DNA of 64,000 bases from Arthrobacter nitrophenolicus (GTDB lineage: Bacteria; Actinomycetota; Actinomycetes; Actinomycetales; Micrococcaceae), in assembly GCF_000332815.1 (NCBI RefSeq), contig NZ_AOFD01000009.1, positions 1 through 64,000 of the forward strand. The letters are read 5' to 3'. The position numbers and the translations under genes were made by a program. This document shows positions 36,457-44,000 of this stretch, in pieces (position 1 is the first letter of the stretch; every line of letters starts with the position of its first letter). Below the pieces are notes generated by a model. It was not told the DNA's origin, did not search any database, and saw only the letters and a program-made list of their open reading frames with translations.

Positions 36457-37389
36457 CTATGCGCGGCGGCGCTGCAGGACGTCGTCGAGGTTGCTCAACG
36501 CGCTCTGTGCCTTGCTGAGCTGCTGGGCTTCGGCAGCCGGCGCGGCGGCGGGCGCCCCTGCTGCACCCTGCTTCAGCGAGGGCTTGCCCACTGCCTTCGG
36601 GGCGGCCGGCAGCTCAAGCGGCTCAGGCTCGGGGCGTTCGGCCTTGGCGGCGTCAACGTATACAGGCTTGGGAACCTCTACCGGCTCCCAAGGGGTGCCG
36701 GCGGGTTTGCCCTGCGCCGCAGCCGCTGCGCTCGGATCACCCGCAGCCACAGCAACGGCCAGGGCTGCCTCGCGAAGTTCCTGGGCTGTCAACTGCTGGA
36801 CTTTCGGCTGGTGGGCCTCGGCGTCAAAGAGCGGGCTTTCCCGGCGGACGGGGGCGGACTCCGGCTTCGGCGGAATCCGCTCGGACACGTGCTTAACCGG
36901 CGGTGCGCTCATGGCCGCACGAAAGGCCGCGTTCACCTTGGCCTTGCGGTCGCGGACTGCCAGCCAGCGCAGGATGGCCACGGACACCGCCGTCAGGGCA
37001 GCGCAGGCCGGCGGCAGGAATGGCGAGCCGAGGCCAAAAGGCAGCAGAAGCGCCGACACCAGCGCCGTCATTAAAGCCAGGAGTCCGGCAAGCGCCAGTG
37101 CCGTACGTCCGTAACGGATCCGAAGGCGGCCTGCGGGGGCCGGGCCGGCAGACGTGGCGGAGGGTCCGGCGCTCTTCCTGGCTTCCATGGGCTTCTCCTG
37201 CTGGGCGGCGGCGTTCAGTACCAGACCGGCTGGCTGATCCGGTTTTTCCTCGGCTGGGCCGTCCGACGGAAAATCGCCGGCTGGCTGGAACTGGTGCCGG
37301 CGGTTCCGGAGGACGTAGGGGGCAACCCACACAATCCAGAGCACGACGGCAACCACAAGGATCACTGAGCTGCTAAGGGGGAAGTCCAC
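36457..37389 (-). CDS. Actinobacterial membrane protein with disordered C-terminus
   Basis: About 310 aa. One N-terminal helix (VILVVAVVLWIVWVAPYVL) is followed by a hydrophilic linker, two adjacent helices at about 98-140, and a long Ala/Pro/Glu-rich tail ending in LSNLDDVLQRRRA. Homologous single proteins occur across Micrococcaceae; I know of no function. I chose GTG 37389: TACGGT at 37397-37402 lies 8 nt upstream, as at other leaderless genes here. TTG 37395 would begin only 2 nt after that hexamer. It lies beside the galU/GNAT genes, as in related genomes. Confidence 0.7.
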   Translation of the reverse strand: MDFPLSSSVILVVAVVLWIVWVAPYVLRNRRHQFQPAGDFPSDGPAEEKPDQPAGLVLNAAAQQEKPMEARKSAGPSATSAGPAPAGRLRIRYGRTALALAGLLALMTALVSALLLPFGLGSPFLPPACAALTAVSVAILRWLAVRDRKAKVNAAFRAAMSAPPVKHVSERIPPKPESAPVRRESPLFDAEAHQPKVQQLTAQELREAALAVAVAAGDPSAAAAAQGKPAGTPWEPVEVPKPVYVDAAKAERPEPEPLELPAAPKAVGKPSLKQGAAGAPAAAPAAEAQQLSKAQSALSNLDDVLQRRRA

Positions 37390-37396
37390 ACTCAAA

Positions 37397-37402
37397 ACCG
37401 TA
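37397..37402 (-). promoter_or_regulatory. -10 hexamer TACGGT of the 36457 gene
   Basis: It lies 8 nt upstream of GTG 37389 and has the same hexamer as the SURF1 gene. Confidence 0.4.
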
Positions 37403-37470
37403 TGAGCATCACGCCTCCTGCCGCCGCATTAGCCGCGGTGTGTCGCAGCCCGGACAGCAAATGAGTGGAA

Positions 37471-38091
37471 TTATGACGGCCTGGCGGCAAGCCAGCGCGT
37501 CAGCAGGCCTTCCGGAACCTCTTCCGATGTGAGGGCGAACGACCGGTGGTCCGCCCATTCTCCGTTGATGTGCAGGTAACGTGGCCGGTAGCCCTCGTCC
37601 CGGAAGCCCAGCTTCTCCACCACCCGCAGGCTGGGCCCGTTTTCAGGCCGGATGTTGATTTCCATCCGGTGCAGCCCGAGGGTCTGGAAGCAATGGTCCG
37701 TCACCAGGGCCACCGCAGTGGGGGCAATCCCGCGCCCTGCCCTGGCCTGGTCCACCCAATACCCCAAAGTGGCCATCATTGCCGAGCCCCACACAATCGA
37801 GGAGACCGTCAGCTGGCCGATGATCGGCGGATTCCGCAGGCCCGCAGTCCGCTCCGTGATGACGAAGGGCAGGGCGGTGGCCTGCGCGGCCTGCGCGTTC
37901 AGCGAACGGACCATCTGCCGGTAGTCGGGAAGCCCTCCGCGGGGGTCCGGGTTGGACGCCTCCCACGGCGCGAGCCACTCGCTGTTGCGGGACCTGACCT
38001 CCGTCCACTCCTTTTTGTCCCGGTACCTGATGGGCCGCAGGACAAGGTCACCGCACTCCAGGGTTACGGGCCAGATGGGGCCGAATCGCAC
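37471..38091 (-). CDS. GNAT N-acetyltransferase (RimJ/RimL-like)
   Basis: 206 aa from GTG 38091 (MRFGPIWPVTLECGDLVLRPI), 5 bp after the galU stop. The start of the acetyl-CoA site is visible as LGYWVDQARAGRGIAPTAVALVTDHCF, and the Rim-type end as LGLHRMEINIRPENGPSLRVVEKLGFRDEG. It acetylates an amino group, probably a protein N-terminus. The galU neighbourhood matches the mycobacterial order, where a RimJ-like gene lies near galU. It is transcribed with galU. Confidence 0.87.
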   Translation of the reverse strand: MRFGPIWPVTLECGDLVLRPIRYRDKKEWTEVRSRNSEWLAPWEASNPDPRGGLPDYRQMVRSLNAQAAQATALPFVITERTAGLRNPPIIGQLTVSSIVWGSAMMATLGYWVDQARAGRGIAPTAVALVTDHCFQTLGLHRMEINIRPENGPSLRVVEKLGFRDEGYRPRYLHINGEWADHRSFALTSEEVPEGLLTRWLAARPS

Positions 38092-38096
38092 GGCTG

Positions 38097-39002
38097 CTAC
38101 TTGGACAGGCCGCTGGTGAACCCCGGCAGCCACTCCCGCAGGCCCGGACCGAGGTCCTCGCTGTCAATGGCCAGCTGGACGCATGCCTTGAGGTAGCTCA
38201 GCTTGTCGCCGGTATCGTAGCGGCGGCCCCGGAACACGACGCCGTAAACGCCGTAGCCTTCGCCTTCCCCCGTGGCGAGCTCCTGCAGGGCGTCCGTCAG
38301 CTGGATCTCGCCGCCGCGGCCGGGGGCCGTGCGCTCCAGGACCTCGAAGACGGCCGGGTGCAGCACGTAGCGGCCGATGATGGCAAGGTTTGACGGCGCT
38401 TCATCCGCGGACGGCTTCTCCACCAGGCCGTTGACGCGCACATAGCTTTCGCCCTCGATCTCCTGGATGTCCGCGCAGCCGTAGGCGCTGATCTGGGACG
38501 GTTCCACCTCGATGAGGGCGACCACTGACCCGCCGGTCTTGGCCTGGACATCGATCATGGTGCTGAGCAGTTCGTCGCGGGCATCAATGAGGTCGTCTCC
38601 CAGCAGCACGGCGAAAGCTTCATCGCCTACATGCTGCTTGGCCCGGAGGACGGCGTGGCCCAGCCCGTAGGGGTCGCCCTGGCGCACATAGTGGATGTCC
38701 CCGAGGTTGCTGGCCGCCTGGATGGATTCCAGCTTCTCGGTGTCCCCCTTGTCCGCGAGCATGGACTCCAGCGCCGGGACCCGGTCAAAGTGGTCCTCAA
38801 GGGCCCGCTTGTTCCGTCCCGTGATCATCAGGAGATCGTTCAGGCCCACCTGTACGGCCTCCTCCACCACATACTGGATGGCAGGCTTGTCCACCACGGG
38901 CAGCATTTCCTTGGGCATAGCCTTGGTGGCAGGAAGGAACCTGGTGCCCAGTCCGGCAGCGGGGATGACGGCTTTGCGAACTCTCGGGTTACTGGTACTC
39001 AC
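38097..39002 (-). CDS. galU: UTP-glucose-1-phosphate uridylyltransferase
   Basis: Makes UDP-glucose for cell-wall and storage polysaccharides. The 301 aa contain PAAGLGTRFLPATKAMPKEMLPV (residues 14-36), followed by KPAIQYVVEEA and the active-site GDDLID segment. The substrate lysine region is LVEKPSADEAPS. GTG 39002 is preceded by TAGATT 7 nt upstream and no ribosome site. It is divergent from the formyltetrahydrofolate cyclo-ligase gene. Confidence 0.95.
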   Translation of the reverse strand: MSTSNPRVRKAVIPAAGLGTRFLPATKAMPKEMLPVVDKPAIQYVVEEAVQVGLNDLLMITGRNKRALEDHFDRVPALESMLADKGDTEKLESIQAASNLGDIHYVRQGDPYGLGHAVLRAKQHVGDEAFAVLLGDDLIDARDELLSTMIDVQAKTGGSVVALIEVEPSQISAYGCADIQEIEGESYVRVNGLVEKPSADEAPSNLAIIGRYVLHPAVFEVLERTAPGRGGEIQLTDALQELATGEGEGYGVYGVVFRGRRYDTGDKLSYLKACVQLAIDSEDLGPGLREWLPGFTSGLSK

Positions 39003-39008
39003 CGGACT

Positions 39009-39014
39009 AATCTA
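39009..39014 (-). promoter_or_regulatory. -10 hexamer TAGATT of galU
   Basis: It ends 7 nt before GTG 39002, so a leaderless mRNA is predicted. Confidence 0.45.
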
Positions 39015-39110
39015 ACGTCAGCGTCAAGCATTCAGTAATCAACGGACCGGCGGGCAGCCGCCCCGGAACCGGCCCATCAACCGCCACAACGCGGGTAACA
39101 AGGAGACACA

Positions 39111-39731
39111 ATGGCCCAGCAGCAAGCCACCGTGAAGGACGACATCCGGACTGCCCACCGCCGGCGGCGGGCCGCCCTGACCCCTGCCGAACTGGAAGCC
39201 GCCGGCGCCGCCCTGGCGATGCACGGTGCGGCCTGGGCCGAATCCATGTCCGGTGGAAGGCAGGCCACGTTCTGCGTGTATCTCGGTACCGGCGTGGAGC
39301 CGCCCACGCTGCCCCTCATCGCGGCCCTCCACGGCAACGGCCACAAAGTCCTGCTCCCCGTCTGCGAGCCGGGCCGCGAGCTGAGCTGGGTTTTCTGGAG
39401 TCCGGACAGCCCGCTTGAACGCAGCAGGTTCGCACCCATCATGGAACCGGCAGGGACCCGCCATGGACCCGATGTTGCGGGGGAAGCCACCGCACTGTTC
39501 ATCCCGGCCACCGCCGTGGATCTCGACGGCAACAGGGTGGGCCAGGGCGGCGGCTACTACGACAAGTTCCTGGGCCACCTCGCCACCGCCGGGAAGGAAA
39601 TTCCGCTGGCCGCTGTTATCTACGACGATGAACTTCTCCCGGCGGGCCGGATTCCTGCCGAGGAGTTCGACCGTCCCGTTCCCGCCGTCCTTGTTCCCTC
39701 CGGGCTAAGGCCGCTGGGCAAGATCGCCTAG
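39111..39731 (+). CDS. 5-formyltetrahydrofolate cyclo-ligase
   Basis: 206 aa. Converts 5-formyl-THF to 5,10-methenyl-THF with ATP. N-terminal KDDIRTAHRRRRAALTP is followed by LFIPATAVDLDGNRVGQGGGYYDKFL, with the characteristic GxGGGYYD motif, near residues 137-160, and a final VPVLVPSG-like end. Start ATG 39111 has AAGGAG 6 nt upstream. It lies between galU and the zinc-ribbon gene, the same order as in mycobacteria. Confidence 0.93.
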   Translation: MAQQQATVKDDIRTAHRRRRAALTPAELEAAGAALAMHGAAWAESMSGGRQATFCVYLGTGVEPPTLPLIAALHGNGHKVLLPVCEPGRELSWVFWSPDSPLERSRFAPIMEPAGTRHGPDVAGEATALFIPATAVDLDGNRVGQGGGYYDKFLGHLATAGKEIPLAAVIYDDELLPAGRIPAEEFDRPVPAVLVPSGLRPLGKIA

Positions 39732-39760
39732 GGTCAGGCGGGGTGGCCGCAGCGGGATGA

Positions 39761-39766
39761 TAGAAT
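39761..39766 (+). promoter_or_regulatory. -10 hexamer TAGAAT of the zinc-ribbon gene
   Basis: It is overlapped by the first base of the CIRCE element and lies 81 nt upstream of GTG 39848. It would yield a 5' UTR of about 75 nt. Confidence 0.5.
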
Positions 39767-39792
39767 TAGCACTCAGGCCCTGCGACTGCTAA
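39766..39792 (+). promoter_or_regulatory. CIRCE element (HrcA operator)
   Basis: TTAGCACTC-N9-GACTGCTAA. The consensus is TTAGCACTC-N9-GAGTGCTAA, so 17 of 18 arm bases match with the exact 9-nt spacer. It overlaps the -10 hexamer and directly precedes the zinc-ribbon gene, as expected for repression by HrcA that is relieved by heat or unfolded protein. Confidence 0.85.
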
Positions 39793-39847
39793 TGGATTAC
39801 CAGGTGGCAGCACGGGACCTCTCGTTTGCCCAAGAGGAGGAGCACCA

Positions 39848-40123
39848 GTGCCAACATATGCTTACGCCTGCAAGGATTGCGGCCACGCCTTCGACATCGT
39901 CCAGTCGTTCTCGGACAGCTCACTGACGTCGTGCCCTGAATGCCAGGGCGCGCTGCGCAAGAAGTTCAACAGCGTGGGTGTCGTGTTCAAGGGTTCCGGC
40001 TTCTACCGGACCGATTCCCGGGACTCCAAGGGCAGCACCGTCTCCGCAGCGCCGGCGTCCTCCACGCCCGCTCCGGCGGCGCCTTCCGCTCCCGCTCCGG
40101 CAGCTGCGGCCGCCGCCAGCTGA
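39848..40123 (+). CDS. FmdB-family zinc-ribbon protein, Ruc-like redox chaperone candidate
   Basis: 91 aa. The N-terminal zinc ribbon has two CxxC pairs (CKDC at about 8-11, CPEC at 29-32), followed by LRKKFNSVGVVFKGSGFYRTDSR. The C-terminal third is a disordered Ala/Pro/Ser tail (residues about 60-91). GTG 39848 has AGGAGG 8 nt upstream. The M. tuberculosis homologue Rv0991c (Ruc) is a redox-regulated chaperone under HrcA/heat control, and lies next to the cyclo-ligase (Rv0992c) and galU (Rv0993). The same order and a CIRCE site occur here, so I infer the same role: oxidation would release zinc and activate client binding. Confidence 0.85.
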   Translation: MPTYAYACKDCGHAFDIVQSFSDSSLTSCPECQGALRKKFNSVGVVFKGSGFYRTDSRDSKGSTVSAAPASSTPAPAAPSAPAPAAAAAAS

Positions 40124-40218
40124 TTTCCGGCGTTCGCCGTTACGACGGCGGCCCTGCAGCCAATGGGACGTTGTCCACATAGGCGCGGGGCCGCTGTCTT
40201 TTGCATATCCGGGGCGCT

Positions 40219-40224
40219 TAGCGT
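40219..40224 (+). promoter_or_regulatory. -10 hexamer TAGCGT of the CpaB-like gene
   Basis: It ends 7 nt before ATG 40231, with no Shine-Dalgarno, so leaderless expression is likely. Confidence 0.45.
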
Positions 40225-40230
40225 GGCGGC

Positions 40231-40968
40231 ATGCCTGCTCATTCCTTCCGTGCCCGCCGGGAAGCTTCCGGATTCTTTCGACGTCCCCGCCCTCCGGTTC
40301 CCGCCGGCCGTTCGGCAGCGGCACGTCCCGGTGCCAGGCTCGGCGCCTGGCTGATCCGAAACAGGCGGCTTGCCGTTGCCCTGTTGCTGTGCGCGGCGGC
40401 GGCACTCACCGTCCACCAGCTCACGCCGGCACCGGTCCACACCGTCACAGCGCTTGCAGCCGCCCGGGACCTTCCTGCCGGGTCTGCCCTCGGAGCCACA
40501 GACATATCCCCCATCCAGGTTCCGCCCGGCATGCTCGCACACGGGGTCCTGCGCGAACCCGGCGAAGCGTCAGGCAGGCAGCTCGCGGCCCCGCTGCGCA
40601 AAGGCCAGCTGCTGGCGGACGCCCAGCTGCTGGGGCCCGGCCTCCTCACGGGCAGTCCCGCCGGCTCGGCTGCAGTGCCCCTTCGGATGGCGGACCCCTC
40701 GTCCATCCAGCTGGTCTCCCCCGGGCAGCTGGTCAACGTGGTGCTGACGGCGGCGAACGGATTCGACCAGCACGCTCCGTCCGAAGTCCTGGCCACTGCG
40801 GTGCCCGTGCTGTGGACCTCCGCAACCGGCGGCCAGGGCGGGCAATGGCTTGGCACGCAGGAGACTGACGGCCTGATCGTCGTAGCCGCCACTCCGGAAC
40901 AGGCGGCCCGGCTGGCCGGGGCATCCACGCAGGGCAAACTGTTCTTTGTCCTGGTGGGGACGCCGTGA
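40231..40968 (+). CDS. SAF/CpaB-like single-pass membrane protein
   Basis: 245 aa. A basic N-terminal region (residues 1-45) leads to one helix (RLAVALLLCAAAALTVHQL), then a SAF-type domain: VTALAAARDLPAGSALGATDISPIQVPPGML, ending in LRKGQLLADAQL. The rest, SIQLVSPGQLVNVVLTAANG...VPVLW, fits RcpC/CpaB, an accessory protein of Flp/Tad pili. No other Tad pilus gene is in the window, so this copy is orphan here. ATG 40231 follows TAGCGT by 7 nt. Confidence 0.75.
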   Translation: MPAHSFRARREASGFFRRPRPPVPAGRSAAARPGARLGAWLIRNRRLAVALLLCAAAALTVHQLTPAPVHTVTALAAARDLPAGSALGATDISPIQVPPGMLAHGVLREPGEASGRQLAAPLRKGQLLADAQLLGPGLLTGSPAGSAAVPLRMADPSSIQLVSPGQLVNVVLTAANGFDQHAPSEVLATAVPVLWTSATGGQGGQWLGTQETDGLIVVAATPEQAARLAGASTQGKLFFVLVGTP

Positions 40969-41009
40969 CGGGCTGCCTTCCTCAGGCGGCGCCAGTGCCC
41001 GCCAGGATG

Positions 41010-44000
41010 TCAGCCCCAGTGCGGCGGCTTCTGTTCCTTCAGCCATGCATCGTGGTCATCCTCGCGGTCGCCCCACGCCCGCGGATCATCCTCGGCAGCC
41101 CGGGCGGGCAGGATGCCCTCCGCCGGCTTCTGGCCTGCACGCGTGGCAGGAGCAGGCGCTTCCGCCGCCTCGCCACCGTCCGTGGGCCGCGCTTCGCTGT
41201 TGGTGCTGTTGGTCTTTTCGTCGCTGCCCACCTGGGCCGCCTCCTTGCTGTCCTGCCGGTCCGCGGCGGGTACTGCCTGCTGACCGGCCCGGGCTCCGGC
41301 GATGCCGGCCCGGCGTCCGGAGGCCGGGCCCGGGAAATGCGTAACGTTCGATGCCGGGGCGGAGTCCGCGGCGGCATCGATATCATTCAGCGCCTGATCG
41401 ACGTCGTCGTCAAGGAATCCGGGGGAAGCCACCCGTCCCGGAAGGACAACCTTTTCCAGTCCGAGGTACTTGGCGATCCGGTCTGCGCAGGCAGACGGGT
41501 CGGTGAAAACCTCGATGGTCCACAGCGGCATGTACCGCCACCCGAGGCGCTCAAGCAGCTGGGGACGCAGCCTGCTCCGTTCCCGGACGCTCATCGTCCG
41601 GTACTGTTCAGTGCCGTCGGATTCGATAGCCACAGGCCACGGAAGATCGGCGTCGTCCTGGCCCATGGTGTTCAGTGGATCGGCGGCGGCCACGACGTCG
41701 ATGGCACCGTCGTACTGGTGCCACACCCGTGCCCCGCGCGCCCGCAGCCGGTCGCCCAGGTCGGCGACGAGCGGGTCGGCGCCGAGCGCCTGTTCGCTGG
41801 CGGCAGCGCGGGACGCCGGCGTACCGAGATCCGTGTTGCCCGAAATTTCCCGGTCCAGAAGGGCATACAGGTCCACTGCCCCGTGCGTCAGCCGCGTGTG
41901 GTCCAGGTCCTCGGGCCGGAAGCACGTCAGCACGTGCATCGAGCGCCGGGCGCGGGTCATGGCGAGGGCGAACTTTTCCCGCCCGCCTTCTGCCGAAAGC
42001 GGCCCGAAGCTGTGCAGGGCGCGCCCATGCGGGGTGCGGCCGAAGCCCGGCGAGAAAATGACATGGTCGCGTACCAGGCCCTGGGCCCGTTCCAGGTCCA
42101 CCACCCGGAACGATTCCGGGCCCGCACCGAAGAACCCGGCGAGTCCGGGATGGTTGGGCAGCTGGAGCCTGATGGCCTCCCCGATCCGGGCAGCGTGACG
42201 CAGGCTTGCCGTGACCACGGCAAGGGAGGTGCGCGGGCGGAGGCGGGCGTGTTCGAAGACAAGTTCCACCACCCGGTTGACCTCGGCCACCACGGATTCA
42301 ACGCCTTCGTGGTCGGCGCTGGGCAGCCCGGTTCCATCCGGCAGGTACTCCACCAGCAGGGACCGGTCCAGCCCCGTGGCCGACTGGCCTTCCGGCAGGC
42401 GTTGGAGCCCGCCGTCGTAAAAGTTCTTGCTCAGTTGCAGGACCAGGTCTTCGTCCACGGCGCGGTAGACGAAGTTCAGCCGCCACACCGGCAGCACGGC
42501 GGACAGGGCGGTGAAGGCACTCTCCACCCGCTGGTGTGCCGACTCACCGGGCGCCAGCCGCTCCACCCCCACGGTGAAGGTGCGCGGGCTGGCGATGCGG
42601 GCGTCACCGAAGGCAATGACCTGCCGCGCCCGCGCGATGGAGGGCAGTACTGCCTGCAGCGAGGTGGCTTCGGCGTCGAGGACGACCACGGCGTCGAAGT
42701 GCTGCTCCGCGGGCAGCAGCCCGGTCATCAGGTAGGGGCTCACGGACCACACCGGCACCAGGGTCCCGATCAGGTCCGGGGCCTGGGCGGTCAGCGCCGG
42801 CAGGGACACACGGCCGTCCTTGAGCAGGCTGCGGAGGAGGTCGGCCTGGCGCGGCTGGTCAGCGATCGCGGCGCGCCAGCGTTCGGCAAGGTCCCAGCGG
42901 AGCCGGGCCGCGCCGCTGGCGATGTGCGCGTTGTCCGCGAGCCGGTACTCGGCTTCGAGCTGCCGCAGGGCGTCGCCGTCGGACATTGCCAGATAGTCGT
43001 CGCCGCTGATCATCGCCTCAAGCGCCGACTGCCACCAGGCGAGTTCCAGCTCGGCGGCCACGGAGGCGGCGGGTACTTCCCGCTCGGCCAGGTCCGCCAG
43101 AAGCTCCCCCAGCCCGTGCTCGCGCATGTTCTCCACCAGCAGCGTCCGTTCCGGCAGGGTCTTCAGCGTGTCCGTATCCGCCACCAGCCGCTCAAGGCGC
43201 TCCATGAGCTCCTCGTACCGGACGGTGGAGAGCGCGCCGCCCGCCGCGGTATGCCTCAGGGCCTCGCCCAGCTGGGTGAGCTCACGGTCCAGTTCCCGGT
43301 ACATGGCGTTCATCTCGGCAAGCCCGGACGGAACAGCAGGGTGCCGCTGGGTGGTGGCGTAGCCGGCCCACAAGGCCCGCTGTTCCTGGACCAGTACCAG
43401 CGAGCTGTGCAGGTCGGCGATGTGGACGCCGGGCCGGACGTATTCCTTGGCCACCCTGCGCAGCCGGGACCGCTGCATGGAGGTCATCTCGATGCCGCGT
43501 TCCCGCCGCCAGGAGGAAGGGGCGGTGGCGGAAATGAGGTCGGTGACCGGCCGGTCGAAGATGTCCGGGGTGAACTTGTCCAGGCTGCCGCGCACAGCCA
43601 CCAGCAGTTCCAGCTGCTCGCCCCATTCGGCGAAGGATGCACCGAGGCGGATCTCCGCGTGCTCGGCCACGGCGTTCATGCGCTCCCGCAGGGCAGGCAG
43701 GCTCTTCGCCACGGAGCGGACCAGTTCCTGGGCTTCCTCGGTTTCCTTCCGGGTGAGGAGCCGCGCGCCGTGCCAGGGGCTGGTGGTGGCGGCCTTGCTG
43801 AAGCTGCCCAGCTCGGCCGCACGGCGGAGCCTTCCGGCCAGTTCATCGCGGTCGCGGATGCTGTCCAGGACGCTCCGCTTGAGCCGCACGGTGGTGGCCG
43901 GAGCGGGGTGGATGGAGGTCAGTTCCGCCAGCGACTGCATGGCCTGGTAGGGCGAGCATCCCCACCGCTGCCGGACGTTGTGCAGCGAGGCCACGTGGTC

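Noticed and set aside
36164..36460. Additional small RNA next to the tRNA
   Set aside because: Apart from the corA hairpin and tRNA-Ala, no stable structure or promoter-terminator pair was visible.
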